This document shows positions 41,965-51,925 of a DNA stretch of 64,000 nucleotides, one piece after another. The translations under genes were made by a program, and so were the position numbers. The notes beneath the pieces were generated by a model. It made no database searches, was not told where the DNA came from, and saw only the letters and a list, made by a program, of their open reading frames with translations. The DNA is taken from contig CACBXQ010000002.1 of assembly GCA_902543245.1 (NCBI GenBank), positions 1 through 64,000 of the forward strand. The letters run 5' to 3'. Position 1 is the first letter of the stretch; each line of letters starts with the position of its first letter. The stretch comes from an uncultured Pelagibacteraceae bacterium (GTDB taxonomy: Bacteria; Pseudomonadota; Alphaproteobacteria; Pelagibacterales; Pelagibacteraceae).

Positions 41965-42525
41965 ATGCTTCTTTTTGTAGGACTTGGTAATCCTAGTCCA
42001 GATAATGAAAATAATAGACACAATATAGGCTTCAAAATTATTGATGCAATAAATCAAAAATATAGTTTATCCAAACAAAAACCTAAGTTTAAAGGACTTC
42101 TTACAACTGGAAAAATTGGAGATGAAAAAGTTTTTGCAATAAAACCATTAACTTTTATGAATAACTCTGGAATTTGTATAAGAGAATTAATAGAATATTT
42201 TAAAATAGATCCGGAAGATGTAATTGTTTTTCACGATGATCTAGACATTAACTTTGGAAAAATTAAAACTAAATTTGGAGGATCTAGCGCAGGACATAAC
42301 GGAATAGAGTCGTTAGATAAATTTATAGGAAAAGACTACTCCAGAGTAAGAATTGGTATTGGAAAACCTAATGGTAAATCTCAGGTTGTTGATCATGTTC
42401 TAAAAGATTTTGATGATGAGGAAAAAATAGAATTAGAAAATATTACTAAAAATATTACTGACTCAATTGCAATTTTAATTGAAAAAAAATTAGATCTTTT
42501 CTCAAGCACTGTAAATAATAACTAA
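41965..42525 (+). CDS. pth: Peptidyl-tRNA hydrolase
   Basis: Recycles peptidyl-tRNAs released by drop-off. 186 residues with FVGLGNPSPDNENNRHNIGF (catalytic His near residue 22), PLTFMNNSGICI near 60 and VFHDDLDINFGKIKTKFGGSSAGHNGI near 91, all active-site regions of Pth. Its stop overlaps the ychF start (TAATG), the usual pairing. Confidence 0.96.
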   Translation: MLLFVGLGNPSPDNENNRHNIGFKIIDAINQKYSLSKQKPKFKGLLTTGKIGDEKVFAIKPLTFMNNSGICIRELIEYFKIDPEDVIVFHDDLDINFGKIKTKFGGSSAGHNGIESLDKFIGKDYSRVRIGIGKPNGKSQVVDHVLKDFDDEEKIELENITKNITDSIAILIEKKLDLFSSTVNNN

Positions 42526-43598
42526 TGAGTTTTAAATGTGGGATTGTTGGTTTGCCCAATGTAGGGAAGTCAACTTTATTTAATGCTTTAACTAATTCAA
42601 ATAAAGCACAAGCTGCTAATTTTCCGTTTTGTACAATTGATCCTAATATTGGAATTGTATCTGTTCCTGACGAAAGACTTGATACATTGAATAAAATTTC
42701 AAATTCTAAAAAAAAAATTAATACAACAATTTCATTTGTTGATATTGCTGGATTGGTTAAAGGTGCTTCAAAAGGAGAGGGTTTGGGCAATAAATTTTTA
42801 TCACATATTCGAGAAGTAGATGCAGTAATTCACTTAATTAGATGCTTTGACTCTGATGATATTCAAAATGTTAATTTATCAGTAGATCCAATTAGAGACC
42901 TTGAGATTATTGAAACGGAAATGATGATTGCTGATATGGAATCTATCAATAAAAGACTTGAAAAAAATAATAAAAAAAATCTCGAGGAGGATCAGGTTAA
43001 TCTCTTAGAAATGGTCCTTGATTATATTAATAATAATAAAAATATGTATGAATTGAATAAAATTTTCACAAAAAAACAATTAAAATTGTCAGGATTGCTA
43101 TCGGTAAAACCGAAAATTTATGTTTGTAACGTAGATGAAAAAAGTATTGTGGATGGAAATAATTATACAAAAAAATTTATCGAGAAATTCGGAATAGATA
43201 ACACATTAATCGTTTCAGCTGATATAGAAAATCAAATAAATTCCTTTGATGAAAATGAAAAAAATAAATACATGAAAATGATTGGACTAGAAAATACTGG
43301 ATTAGGATTATTAATAAAAAAAGGTTACAGTATTCTAGAATTAGATACATTTTTTACGTCTGGGCCTGAGGAAACAAGAGCTTGGACAATTAAAAAAGAT
43401 TGCTTAGCTCCAGAGGCTGCAGGAGAAATACATACAGATTTTGAAAAAGGATTTATTAGGGCAGAAACTATATCTTATGAAGACTTTGTATCGAATAATG
43501 GATGGGTTAATTCAAAAACCAACGGAAAAATGAGATTAGAAGGGAAAGACTATATAGTCAAAGATGGAGATGTTTTAAACTTTAGGTTCAATACGTGA
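42525..43598 (+). CDS. ychF: Ribosome-binding ATPase YchF
   Basis: OBG-family P-loop protein that prefers ATP. 357 residues: GIVGLPNVGKSTLFNALT at the N-terminus, switch FVDIAGLVKGASKGEGLGN near residue 65, coiled-coil middle region and a C-terminal TGS domain (HTDFEKGFIRAETI; MRLEGKDYIVKDGDVLNFRF). Coupled to pth. Its last 24 nt overlap the converging cytochrome c1 gene. Confidence 0.96.
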   Translation: MSFKCGIVGLPNVGKSTLFNALTNSNKAQAANFPFCTIDPNIGIVSVPDERLDTLNKISNSKKKINTTISFVDIAGLVKGASKGEGLGNKFLSHIREVDAVIHLIRCFDSDDIQNVNLSVDPIRDLEIIETEMMIADMESINKRLEKNNKKNLEEDQVNLLEMVLDYINNNKNMYELNKIFTKKQLKLSGLLSVKPKIYVCNVDEKSIVDGNNYTKKFIEKFGIDNTLIVSADIENQINSFDENEKNKYMKMIGLENTGLGLLIKKGYSILELDTFFTSGPEETRAWTIKKDCLAPEAAGEIHTDFEKGFIRAETISYEDFVSNNGWVNSKTNGKMRLEGKDYIVKDGDVLNFRFNT

Positions 43599-44351
43599 CC
43601 AAATTCTTTTCATTGAAAAGTAAACAAGAATTGACAAAATAATTAAGTACACAATAACCTTAAAGCCTATTCTATGTCTTGTTTCTAAATGTGGTTCAGC
43701 AGCCCATGTTAAAAAAGTCACAACATCTTTTGACATTTGATCTATAGTTGCTTCTGTCCCATCGTTATATTCTACTATTCCATCATCTAAAGGATTTGCC
43801 ATTTTAATCTTATTGCCGTACATATATTTATTATAATAAACACCGTCATCTAACTCTATATTTGCAGGTGGTTCTTCATAACCATTTAATACTGAATAAA
43901 GATAATTTGCTCCTCCACCTCTAGCTTTAACTAACACAGACATATCAGGTGGATAAGCACCACCGTTTGCTGATTTGGCCTCATTATCATTTAAATATGG
44001 ATTTACAAATTTATCTGAGAGTTTTCCTGGTCTTTCAAACATTTCACCATATTCATCTGGTCCATCAACAACTATAAAGCTTGCAGCTATTGCTTTTGCT
44101 TCCTCTAGTGAGAACTCAGGTCCACCTTCTTGAGCTAAATTTCTATAACTTAAATGTTTCATTGAATGACAAGAAGCACATACTTCGGTATATACTTGAT
44201 AACCTCTCTGTAACGAACCTCTATCAAAAGTTCCAAATAACCCATTAAAACTCCAATCCACTTTTAACAAGTCAATTTTTTCTGCTGATAAAGCCAAATT
44301 ACTGTTTAATATTAATATGAAAGTGAAAATAATAGATTTAATTTTTTTCAT
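43575..44351 (-). CDS. petC: Cytochrome c1 of the bc1 complex
   Basis: Membrane-anchored c-type heme subunit carrying electrons from Rieske to soluble cytochrome c. A signal peptide covers residues 1 to about 22, CASCH at 57-61 is the covalent heme site, the axial Met lies in KIKMANPLDD, and one C-terminal membrane helix (IGFKVIVYLIILSILVYF) anchors it. 258 residues. Last gene of the petABC operon. Confidence 0.95.
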   Translation of the reverse strand: MKKIKSIIFTFILILNSNLALSAEKIDLLKVDWSFNGLFGTFDRGSLQRGYQVYTEVCASCHSMKHLSYRNLAQEGGPEFSLEEAKAIAASFIVVDGPDEYGEMFERPGKLSDKFVNPYLNDNEAKSANGGAYPPDMSVLVKARGGGANYLYSVLNGYEEPPANIELDDGVYYNKYMYGNKIKMANPLDDGIVEYNDGTEATIDQMSKDVVTFLTWAAEPHLETRHRIGFKVIVYLIILSILVYFSMKRIWSRIEPKV

Positions 44352-44355
44352 CTAT

Positions 44356-45621
44356 TTATAAATTGTTTTTCTCAGACTTATGTTTAGCAGCGCTCATCGC
44401 TACACTCCCTCCTAAGACTGGTTCTGTAAGACTCAAAGGTAATGGTAAGGTTCTCTCTTTTTTTCCTAGCAACGGTAATATAATTAAAAAATGAGCAAAA
44501 TAATACGCCGTGGCTACTCTAGCTACTAATAGATAAAGACCTTCTGCAGGCATCGCACCAACGTATCCTAATATAAGAACGTCTAATACAAGGATCCAAT
44601 AAAATTGACGGTAAAGAGGTCTAAAAACTGCTGATCTTATTTTTGATGTATCTAACCATGGTAAAATTGCTAAAACACCTATTGCCGCAAACATTGCAAT
44701 TACACCCATAAGTTTATCTGGAACAGATCTTAAAATTGCATAAAAAGGCAATAAATACCATTCTGGAACTATATGTGTTGGCGTAACTAAAGGATCAGCT
44801 TCAATATAATTATCTGCATGACCTAATATATTAGGAGAATAAAATACAAAAAAAGCAAATACGATCATAAATAATAATAGTGCAAATAAATCTTTCACAA
44901 CAATATATGGATGAAATGGCACTGTATCTTTAGATGGTTTTTGTAGATCAATTCCAATTGGATTATTATTACCTGGTACATGAAGAGCCCATATATGAAG
45001 CACAACTAGTCCTAAAATTAAGAAAGGAATTAAGTAATGTAGTGCAAAAAATCTTGTAAGAGTTGGATTGTCAACTGAGTAACCTCCCCACAACCATGTT
45101 ACTACACTTTCTCCAACAAATGGTATCGCACTAAATAAGTTTGTAATAACTGTAGCCCCCCAAAAACTCATTTGTCCCCAAGGCAGAACATATCCCATAA
45201 ATGCAGCTGCCATCATAAGTACATAAATTATAATTCCTAAAATCCAGATAATTTCTCTCGGAGATTTGTAAGAACCATAGAATAAAGATCTAAATATATG
45301 AATATAAACAGCTAAAAAAAACATTGAAGCGCCATTGGCATGAACATATCTTAGCAACCAACCATAATTAACATCTCTCATTATATGTTCAACACTTGCA
45401 AATGCTAAATCAGCATGTGCAATATAATGCATAGCAAGAACTAACCCAGTTATAATCTGAGTAATCAAACAGAAAGTAAGAATTCCACCAAATGTCCACC
45501 AATAGTTTAAATTTTTTGGTGTTGGATAATCAGTTAGGTGTTTACCTAAAGTTAATAAAGGTAATCTATCGTTAAACCATTTACCAAATTTAGAACTGGG
45601 TGTGTAGTCGTGATCGCTCAT
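44356..45621 (-). CDS. petB: Cytochrome b of the bc1 complex
   Basis: Eight-helix membrane subunit holding two b hemes and both quinone sites. 421 residues: the N-terminal [25 protein letters not shown] helix region, heme-ligand histidines on helices B and D ([36 protein letters not shown]), and the Qo-site motif [15 protein letters not shown] near residue 285. Fused b-c1 is not used; c1 is a separate gene 4 nt downstream. Confidence 0.97.
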   Translation of the reverse strand: MSDHDYTPSSKFGKWFNDRLPLLTLGKHLTDYPTPKNLNYWWTFGGILTFCLITQIITGLVLAMHYIAHADLAFASVEHIMRDVNYGWLLRYVHANGASMFFLAVYIHIFRSLFYGSYKSPREIIWILGIIIYVLMMAAAFMGYVLPWGQMSFWGATVITNLFSAIPFVGESVVTWLWGGYSVDNPTLTRFFALHYLIPFLILGLVVLHIWALHVPGNNNPIGIDLQKPSKDTVPFHPYIVVKDLFALLLFMIVFAFFVFYSPNILGHADNYIEADPLVTPTHIVPEWYLLPFYAILRSVPDKLMGVIAMFAAIGVLAILPWLDTSKIRSAVFRPLYRQFYWILVLDVLILGYVGAMPAEGLYLLVARVATAYYFAHFLIILPLLGKKERTLPLPLSLTEPVLGGSVAMSAAKHKSEKNNL

Positions 45622-45625
45622 TAAA

Positions 45626-46141
45626 TTATCCTATTTTAATTGTTTTAGAATTGATAAATTCATATTTGGGGACTTCCATGTTAGTTGGGGCAGGCCCTTT
45701 TCTGATTCTTCCAGACGTATCATAATGTGAACCATGACATGGACAAAACCATCCATCATAATCACCTTTGTCATTTAAAGGTACACATCCTAAATGAGTA
45801 CAAATTCCAAGCATAACTAACCATTCAGGATTTGCAGCTCTGTCCTCATCTTTTTCAGGATGTTTTAATTCATTAATGTCAACTGATCTAGCTTTATCAA
45901 TTTCTTCTTGTGTTCTTCTTTTAATAAAAACGGGTTTCCCTCTCCATAAAACTGTTATTGATTTACCTGGCTCTACAGAGCTAATATCTACTTCAGTGCT
46001 GGCTAGTGCCTTTACAGATGCATCAGGATTCATTTGATCCACTAAAGGCCAAACAACTCCAGCTACTCCAACTGCACCAACCGCATATGAGGCTGTTACA
46101 ACAAAATCTCTTCTGTTAACTTTCGTTTCTTTTTCAGACAT
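45626..46141 (-). CDS. petA: Rieske iron-sulfur protein of the bc1 complex
   Basis: 171 residues. A Tat-type N-terminus (NRRDFV then a hydrophobic segment) serves as membrane anchor. The 2Fe-2S ligands are in CTHLGC and CPCHGS, the two Rieske boxes. First gene of the petABC operon; trmL is divergent across a 60-nt AT-only gap that must hold promoters for both. Confidence 0.96.
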   Translation of the reverse strand: MSEKETKVNRRDFVVTASYAVGAVGVAGVVWPLVDQMNPDASVKALASTEVDISSVEPGKSITVLWRGKPVFIKRRTQEEIDKARSVDINELKHPEKDEDRAANPEWLVMLGICTHLGCVPLNDKGDYDGWFCPCHGSHYDTSGRIRKGPAPTNMEVPKYEFINSKTIKIG

Positions 46142-46201
46142 TATTATGTAATAATTTTTTAAGTAATATATGATTTCTTATAATATAATAGATATTTTTC
46201 T

Positions 46202-46690
46202 ATGGAAAGAATGACACACAACAAGGCCTCCAGACCACCAATAATAGCTCTATACCAGCCAGATATTCCTCAAAATACAGCCTCAATAATAAGAACTTGC
46301 TCATGTTTTGGTCTGAAAGTTGAGATAATTGAGCCATGTGGCTTTTCACTTGAGGATAAGAGGTTTAAGAGAGTAGTAATGGACTATTACAATAAAAAAA
46401 TGATAAAAAATTACATGTCGTGGTCAAGTTTTATAAATTTTAAAACTAAAAGAAATCACAGAGTATTGCTTTTAACAACTAAATCTAGAAAAAGCTTTTT
46501 AAAATTTAAATTTAAATCTGGAGATACTCTTCTATTTGGTAGAGAAAGCGCAGGAGCACCTAAAGAAGTTCACACACAAGTAAATGATAGATTAACTATA
46601 CCTATAAAAAAGAATAAAAGATCATTAAATTTATCATCATCAGTTTCAATGGTTGTTTGTGAAAGCTTAAGACAAATTAAACTTATTTAA
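46202..46690 (+). CDS. trmL: tRNA (cytidine/uridine-34-2'-O)-methyltransferase TrmL
   Basis: SPOUT-class knot methyltransferase acting on the wobble base of tRNA-Leu. 162 residues with ALYQPDIPQNTASIIRTC near the start, LFGRESAGAPKEVH near residue 111 and the trefoil-knot end RSLNLSSSVSMVVCESLRQ. The stop overlaps the hemF ATG (TAATG). Confidence 0.93.
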   Translation: MERMTHNKASRPPIIALYQPDIPQNTASIIRTCSCFGLKVEIIEPCGFSLEDKRFKRVVMDYYNKKMIKNYMSWSSFINFKTKRNHRVLLLTTKSRKSFLKFKFKSGDTLLFGRESAGAPKEVHTQVNDRLTIPIKKNKRSLNLSSSVSMVVCESLRQIKLI

Positions 46691-47517
46691 TGGAAAATAT
46701 AATTAAAAAAAAATTAGCTAGAAACTGGTTTTCACTCTTACAAGATATTATTTGTTTAGAAGTTGAAAAAATTGAAAAAAAAAACTCTAAATTCATAGTT
46801 AATAGATGGAATAAAAATCAAAAAAAAGATGAGGGAGGTGGAGAATACAGAATTTTAAAGGATGGTAAAATTTTTGACAAAATTGGAGTAAATTTTTCTG
46901 AAGTCTATGGAAAATTCAGTAACAATTTTAGAGGTAAAATTCCTGGAACCAGCAAAAGTGCAAAATATTGGGCATCTGGAATATCGATTGTAATGCATTT
47001 AAGAAATCCTCATGTTCCAGCAATGCATTTTAATACTAGGTATATACAAACTGAAAAAGAATGGTTTGGTGGGGGAATGGATTTCACACCTTGCTTTAAT
47101 GATAAATTAGAAAAAAAATGGATACATAATGAACTAAGAAAAATGTGCAATAGTCATAACAAAAAATATTACCAAAAATATAAAACTTGGTGTGATAAAT
47201 ATTTTTACTTATATCATAGAAAAGAAACGAGAGGTATAGGAGGAATTTTTTTTGATTATAAAAAAGATAATTGGAACAATGATTTTAAATTTGTAAGAGA
47301 TGTAGGATTAACATTTCAACACATATTTAGGACAGTTATAAATAAAAAAGCTAATAAAAAATGGAGTATTAAAGATAAAGAAAAACAATTTCTTAAAAGA
47401 GGAAGGTATGTAGAATTTAATTTATTATACGATAGAGGAACTAGGTTTGGTTTAGACACTGGAGGAAATACTGAAGCGATTTTAATGTCTTTACCACCTT
47501 TAGCAAAGTGGAAGTAA
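46690..47517 (+). CDS. hemF: Oxygen-dependent coproporphyrinogen III oxidase
   Basis: Aerobic heme-pathway enzyme. 275 residues with HLRNPHVPAMHFNTRY near residue 98, WFGGGMDFTPCF near 121, GIGGIFFDYKKDNW near 187 and the C-terminal RGRYVEFNLLYDRGTRFGL followed by EAILMSLPP, all invariant in HemF. Overlaps trmL and abuts greA without spacer. Confidence 0.96.
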   Translation: MENIIKKKLARNWFSLLQDIICLEVEKIEKKNSKFIVNRWNKNQKKDEGGGEYRILKDGKIFDKIGVNFSEVYGKFSNNFRGKIPGTSKSAKYWASGISIVMHLRNPHVPAMHFNTRYIQTEKEWFGGGMDFTPCFNDKLEKKWIHNELRKMCNSHNKKYYQKYKTWCDKYFYLYHRKETRGIGGIFFDYKKDNWNNDFKFVRDVGLTFQHIFRTVINKKANKKWSIKDKEKQFLKRGRYVEFNLLYDRGTRFGLDTGGNTEAILMSLPPLAKWK

Positions 47518-47994
47518 ATGGAAAAAGAACCTATAACATTATTTGGTCTTGAAAAGTTAAAGAAGGAATTAATTTTTTTAAAAGAAAAGAAAAGACCTGA
47601 GATAGTTTCAGCAATTGCCGAAGCAAGAAGTCACGGAGATTTGAAAGAAAATGCTGAATACCATGCTGCAAAAGAACAACAATCATATAATGAAGGAAGA
47701 ATTGAAGAAATAAACGACACGATTGCGAGAGCGAACGTTATTGATGTAACAAAACTGAGTAATGATGGTAAAATAATATTTGGTGCAACTGTGTCATTAA
47801 AAAATTTAGATAATGATGAAAACGTGACATATAAAATAGTTGGAAAAGACGAGGCTGATTTAAAAGATGGCTTAATTTACTTTAAATCTCCAATAGGAAA
47901 AGGGTTAATCGGTAAAAATAAGTCAGATCTTTTAGAAATAAAAACTCCCTCAGGAATTAAGAACTTTGAAGTAATGGATGTTCAATATATTTAA
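47518..47994 (+). CDS. greA: Transcript-cleavage elongation factor GreA
   Basis: Rescues backtracked RNA polymerase by stimulating transcript cleavage. The N-terminal antiparallel coiled coil has [17 protein letters not shown] and the acidic tip region [22 protein letters not shown]; the C-terminal FKBP-like domain has [29 protein letters not shown]. 158 residues. The end overlaps the converging nucleotidyltransferase gene by 4 nt. Confidence 0.96.
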   Translation: MEKEPITLFGLEKLKKELIFLKEKKRPEIVSAIAEARSHGDLKENAEYHAAKEQQSYNEGRIEEINDTIARANVIDVTKLSNDGKIIFGATVSLKNLDNDENVTYKIVGKDEADLKDGLIYFKSPIGKGLIGKNKSDLLEIKTPSGIKNFEVMDVQYI

Positions 47995-49265
47995 TTTTCC
48001 ATTACTTTGTTAATTTGTTTTTTTGATATATTAAATTTATTATCAATCCAAATTTCCTCTATTTTTTTTAGTTTTATTCCAAGAGTTTTTCCCTCACTTA
48101 TTTTATATTGTTTCATAAGATCACTTGCTTTAACAGGAAAAATAGGTGGTTCTTTTTTTTCATAATACTTCAGTAAAGATTTTAAGTTATTATAATTTTT
48201 TTTTTCTATAATTATTTGAAAATTTATAAGATCAATTAAACTATCTTTTCCATGAACATATAAAACTTTGTTTAAGCTTGGCTTTGAAAAAAAGTTGTTA
48301 TTTTGCTTTGTTTTGAAGATTTCTTTTAAAAAATTAATTCTTTTTTTTTCTTTATTTGAAAATTTATATTTATAAAAAAAATATTCTGAGTTATCGGTAT
48401 TATCAATTATTAGAAGTGCAATCACCAAGGTAAATTCCAAATTATTTAAAAATTCAAGTTTTTTTGAGTCAAGTTTTTTCAAAATATGAATATTTTTAAA
48501 TTGTGGAAATATTAATTCTATTACTTCCAGGCAAAAATCATCTTTAAAGATATTAATAAATTTTTCTGATTTAATGATCTTTCTTAATTCATCTATTAAT
48601 CTTTCAGACGATAAATTAAAAATTCCATTAATATTTTTTCTAATATTTTTTTTAATATCAATGCTATGTTTAGTTTTACTATAATTTAAAAAAAATCTTA
48701 CATATCTTAAGATTCTTAAATAATCCTCTTTTATTCTCTCTTCTGCATCTCCTATAAATTTTATTTTACCATCCGTTAAATCTTTTATTCCTTCATGTGG
48801 ATCAAATAAATTTCCATAAAAATCTGAGTAAATCGCATTAATTGTAAAATCTCTCCTTAATGAGTCATCAATCCAATCTTTAGTAAATGAAACCTCTGCA
48901 TGTCTTCCATCTGATTTTATATCTTTCCTTAAAGACGTAATTTCAAATTTTTCATCATTAATTGAAGCTGTTATAGTTCCATGCTCAATACCAGTTTTAA
49001 AAAAATTAATTTTATGTTTGTTTAATATATCTATTAAGTCCTTGGGTGATAAATTTATTGCAAGGTCAATATCGTCTAATTTTTCATTATTAATCGATTT
49101 TCTAACACATCCTCCCACATAACGAATTTCACTTTCTTCCGAATAATTATTTATTATTTCAAATAACTTTTTAATGGATGATTTCCTACTCAATTGAATT
49201 AACAAATTATTCTGATTAGAAATGATATTTTTTTTTGAAAATAATTTGTTTAAAATACTTATCAT
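47991..49265 (-). CDS. CCA tRNA nucleotidyltransferase / poly(A) polymerase family protein
   Basis: Class II nucleotidyltransferase of 424 residues. Head motif [22 protein letters not shown] (residues about 49-70) has the catalytic acidic pair, GTITASI lies near 101, and [12 protein letters not shown] followed by [12 protein letters not shown] mark the nucleotide- and RNA-binding neck. CCA addition and poly(A) addition cannot be separated by eye; tRNAs here already encode CCA, so repair or RNA tailing are options. The ATG lies 3 nt after the 3' end of tRNA-Gln on the same strand. Confidence 0.9.
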   Translation of the reverse strand: MISILNKLFSKKNIISNQNNLLIQLSRKSSIKKLFEIINNYSEESEIRYVGGCVRKSINNEKLDDIDLAINLSPKDLIDILNKHKINFFKTGIEHGTITASINDEKFEITSLRKDIKSDGRHAEVSFTKDWIDDSLRRDFTINAIYSDFYGNLFDPHEGIKDLTDGKIKFIGDAEERIKEDYLRILRYVRFFLNYSKTKHSIDIKKNIRKNINGIFNLSSERLIDELRKIIKSEKFINIFKDDFCLEVIELIFPQFKNIHILKKLDSKKLEFLNNLEFTLVIALLIIDNTDNSEYFFYKYKFSNKEKKRINFLKEIFKTKQNNNFFSKPSLNKVLYVHGKDSLIDLINFQIIIEKKNYNNLKSLLKYYEKKEPPIFPVKASDLMKQYKISEGKTLGIKLKKIEEIWIDNKFNISKKQINKVMEN

Positions 49266-49268
49266 AAT

Positions 49269-49342
49269 TGGCTGGGGTGCTAGGATTCGAACCTAGGATG
49301 GCGGTACCAAAAACCGCTGCCTTACCACTTGGCTACACCCCA
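49269..49342 (-). tRNA. tRNA-Gln (TTG)
   Basis: Minus-strand cloverleaf: acceptor TGGGGTG/CACCCCA, D-arm, anticodon stem GCGGT/ACCGC around loop TTTTGGT (anticodon TTG), T-arm CCTAG/CTAGG, discriminator G73 and encoded CCA at 49271-49269. Only ATT separates the CCA end from the ATG of the nucleotidyltransferase gene; ispE lies 33 nt upstream. Confidence 0.94.
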
Positions 49343-49375
49343 AAGTTAATTTTCATATAACACAAAAAATAAAAA

Positions 49376-50227
49376 TTATATAGTTTTAGATATTACAGAC
49401 CAATAACTTTTATATCGTTTTTTTATAAGCTTGTTTGCTTTCTTGGCGTCTTTATGAGATTTAAAGTATCCAACTATAGCAGACCCAGATCCTGTCATTC
49501 TTGAAAACTCCAAATCTGGCAAAGTATCAAAGAATATCTTTAATTTCCTTAATTTAGGATAGTATTTAAAAGCTATAGTTTCTAGATCATTTTTATAGTT
49601 AACTAGTTTTTTTAGATTGAAATAATTTTGTTTTCTCAAATTATATTCTGATTTTGTAAATTTTTTTAATCTAGAATATATGAATTTTGTTGAGCAGCCA
49701 AAATTTGGTTTACAAATTACAACATATAATAAAATTTTCTTATTTGTTTTTAAAACTTTAGAATTTTTTAATAAAATAAGATTTTTTCTTTGGCCACCAA
49801 GTTGAACATCTGAACCAATCTTATTTGCTATATTATTAAAATTATTTTTCAATTTTTTTTTCAATAAAAATTTCATCAAAGATGCTGCATTCATTGACCC
49901 ACCACCTAATCCAGCACTATGAGGTATATTTTTTATCAACTTAATTTCAAGTTTCTTATTATTTAGGTAATTTTTACTATCTAAAAGTTCTAGTAAATTT
50001 TTAACTGTATTATTATTTTTTTTTATACCCTCAGAAAATTTTCCACTAAAGGTTATAGTGTGCCTCATTTTATTTGAATATCTAACAAGTATTTCATCAT
50101 GAAGATTAACAAATGTTACAAGACTCTCGATTTGATGATAATTATTTTTTAAACGGCCAATCACGTTTAGGGATAAATTTACTTTCGCAAATGATTTTAT
50201 CTTTGTAAATTTTGCTCTCTTAAGCAT
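49376..50227 (-). CDS. ispE: 4-diphosphocytidyl-2-C-methyl-D-erythritol kinase
   Basis: GHMP kinase of the non-mevalonate isoprenoid pathway. 283 residues: KSFAKVNLSLNVIGRL at the N-terminus, the ATP-binding PHSAGLGGGSMNAASLM near residue 89 and a C-terminal MTGSGSAIVGYF loop. The ATG at 50227 overlaps the end of the TPR gene by 8 nt; a TTG four codons upstream is less likely. Confidence 0.93.
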   Translation of the reverse strand: MLKRAKFTKIKSFAKVNLSLNVIGRLKNNYHQIESLVTFVNLHDEILVRYSNKMRHTITFSGKFSEGIKKNNNTVKNLLELLDSKNYLNNKKLEIKLIKNIPHSAGLGGGSMNAASLMKFLLKKKLKNNFNNIANKIGSDVQLGGQRKNLILLKNSKVLKTNKKILLYVVICKPNFGCSTKFIYSRLKKFTKSEYNLRKQNYFNLKKLVNYKNDLETIAFKYYPKLRKLKIFFDTLPDLEFSRMTGSGSAIVGYFKSHKDAKKANKLIKKRYKSYWSVISKTI

Positions 50228-51914
50228 CTTCCAAACCAATTATCAACTTTTGTTTAATTTTATTTTTCATCTCTGCTTCTGTTTCTTCAAGTTTCAAGAC
50301 ACTTTTCCAAAAATATCGTGCCTCAATTTTTCTATTCAGTTTCCACAAAATATCTCCATAATGATCATTAACAATTGGATCGTCCGGCATTAGCAGGACT
50401 GCCTTTCTTAAAAATTTTTCAGCTTTGTTAAAATTGCCAGTCAGATAATATGCCCAACCAATTGAGTCTGTTATGTATGGATCATCCTTTTTTTTTTTAT
50501 TTGCCTTCTCTAATAAAATAAATGCCTCTTTAATATTTATATTTCTTTCAAGCCAAGAGTAACCAAGATAGTTCATCACATAAGGATCGTTAGGATTTAT
50601 ATTTAATGAATTTAACAAATCATCATCTGCTTTTTTATAGTTTCCAATCCTCTCATAGCTACCTCCTCTTCTATATAGAATTTTTGCATATAAATTCGAT
50701 TGATTATCTAACTCTTTTAATATCTCAGAATAATATTTAATTGAAATTTCGTATAATTTTGAATTTTTTGCAAAATTGGCTAAATCATATTTTAACTTAA
50801 TATTTGGATTATTAATCTTATTAAATTTAGATTTTATAAATTCAAATGCTTTTTTTTCTCCTTCTTTATCACTAATAATATTAGCTTGTTGTTTTAAACC
50901 ATACCAATAGTAACTTTCATTTTTTTCTTTAAATTTATTTATAATTTCTTTTGCTTCTTTAATTTTGTTAATTTCTAGATAATTGTCTAACAATAATGAA
51001 AGATTAAAATTAAACTTCGGGTTCATATAATGTGATAATTTTAAATAAAAATTAGACTCCATATAATATCCTTCGGATGAATATAAATTTGCAATCAAAT
51101 ATAAGAATTCACTGATAAGATGATTATGATTTTTGCAAGAAAATATTTTGGAGAAATCTTTATAATTTTCCTCTAGTATCCATTGCTTAGTTTGTGCTGT
51201 AATAAGATTACTGTTTAAAAAGTTTACTTTTAGTACATGTTTTTTTGCTAATTCGAATTTTCCATTTGAAATTAAATAATTTACGTAAAAAAATAAGTAT
51301 CTTGAAAAATCTCCATCATCAGAATTTATTAGATTAATAAAACTTTTTTCAGTATCCATTTCCCCTAAATAACATTTTTCGAAAGTATTGGTTATTTCAC
51401 CAATATTTCCAAGCTCATTTATGTCATTTTTTGAAGTTTGTTTATTTAAGAATAATTCAGTATATCTCTTAATTGTTCTATATAAAACAAATTCCAATTT
51501 TCCATCTTGTTCAAACTTTTCTAAGTTAATTAATTTTGCTTTTGCTTTATCAAAGTTATTTCTCTTAATTTCCTCTAATATTAAAATTAGATTTAAATTA
51601 AAAAAATTTGAATACTTTTGCTGATTTGTAGATTTTAGTTCACTTACGGATTTTGACACTTTGCCGTCCAAAACAAGAGAAATTATGTAGTTACGATTAA
51701 AATTTTCATGAGTATTTTTAAGATTTTTGGTAAAATTAAAATATTTTACAGCTTGAAAGTTGTTGTTGTTATTTAACGAAACAGATCCTGAAAAATAGTT
51801 TGCAATATTTTTTTCGTCAAAATCAACTTGTGCTAGACTATTTGGAATACATATAGTTTGAAAGCACAGAGTCAAAGAATATATTGAGATTAATTTAAAA
51901 AATTTTGATATCAT
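50220..51914 (-). CDS. Exported TPR-repeat protein
   Basis: 564 residues. An N-terminal signal peptide ends near SLAQ (residue 29). The middle is helical and poorly conserved. Clear tetratricopeptide repeats occupy about residues 390-530: LYAKILYRRGGSYERIGNY, DDDLLNSLNINPNDPYVMNY, YITDSIGWAYYLTGNFNKAE and PDDPIVNDHYGDILWKLNR. This matches periplasmic TPR proteins found upstream of ispE in alphaproteobacteria. Likely a protein-protein scaffold; no enzymatic motif seen. Confidence 0.85.
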   Translation of the reverse strand: MISKFFKLISIYSLTLCFQTICIPNSLAQVDFDEKNIANYFSGSVSLNNNNNFQAVKYFNFTKNLKNTHENFNRNYIISLVLDGKVSKSVSELKSTNQQKYSNFFNLNLILILEEIKRNNFDKAKAKLINLEKFEQDGKLEFVLYRTIKRYTELFLNKQTSKNDINELGNIGEITNTFEKCYLGEMDTEKSFINLINSDDGDFSRYLFFYVNYLISNGKFELAKKHVLKVNFLNSNLITAQTKQWILEENYKDFSKIFSCKNHNHLISEFLYLIANLYSSEGYYMESNFYLKLSHYMNPKFNFNLSLLLDNYLEINKIKEAKEIINKFKEKNESYYWYGLKQQANIISDKEGEKKAFEFIKSKFNKINNPNIKLKYDLANFAKNSKLYEISIKYYSEILKELDNQSNLYAKILYRRGGSYERIGNYKKADDDLLNSLNINPNDPYVMNYLGYSWLERNINIKEAFILLEKANKKKKDDPYITDSIGWAYYLTGNFNKAEKFLRKAVLLMPDDPIVNDHYGDILWKLNRKIEARYFWKSVLKLEETEAEMKNKIKQKLIIGLEDA

Positions 51915-51925
51915 TATTGTAGTCT

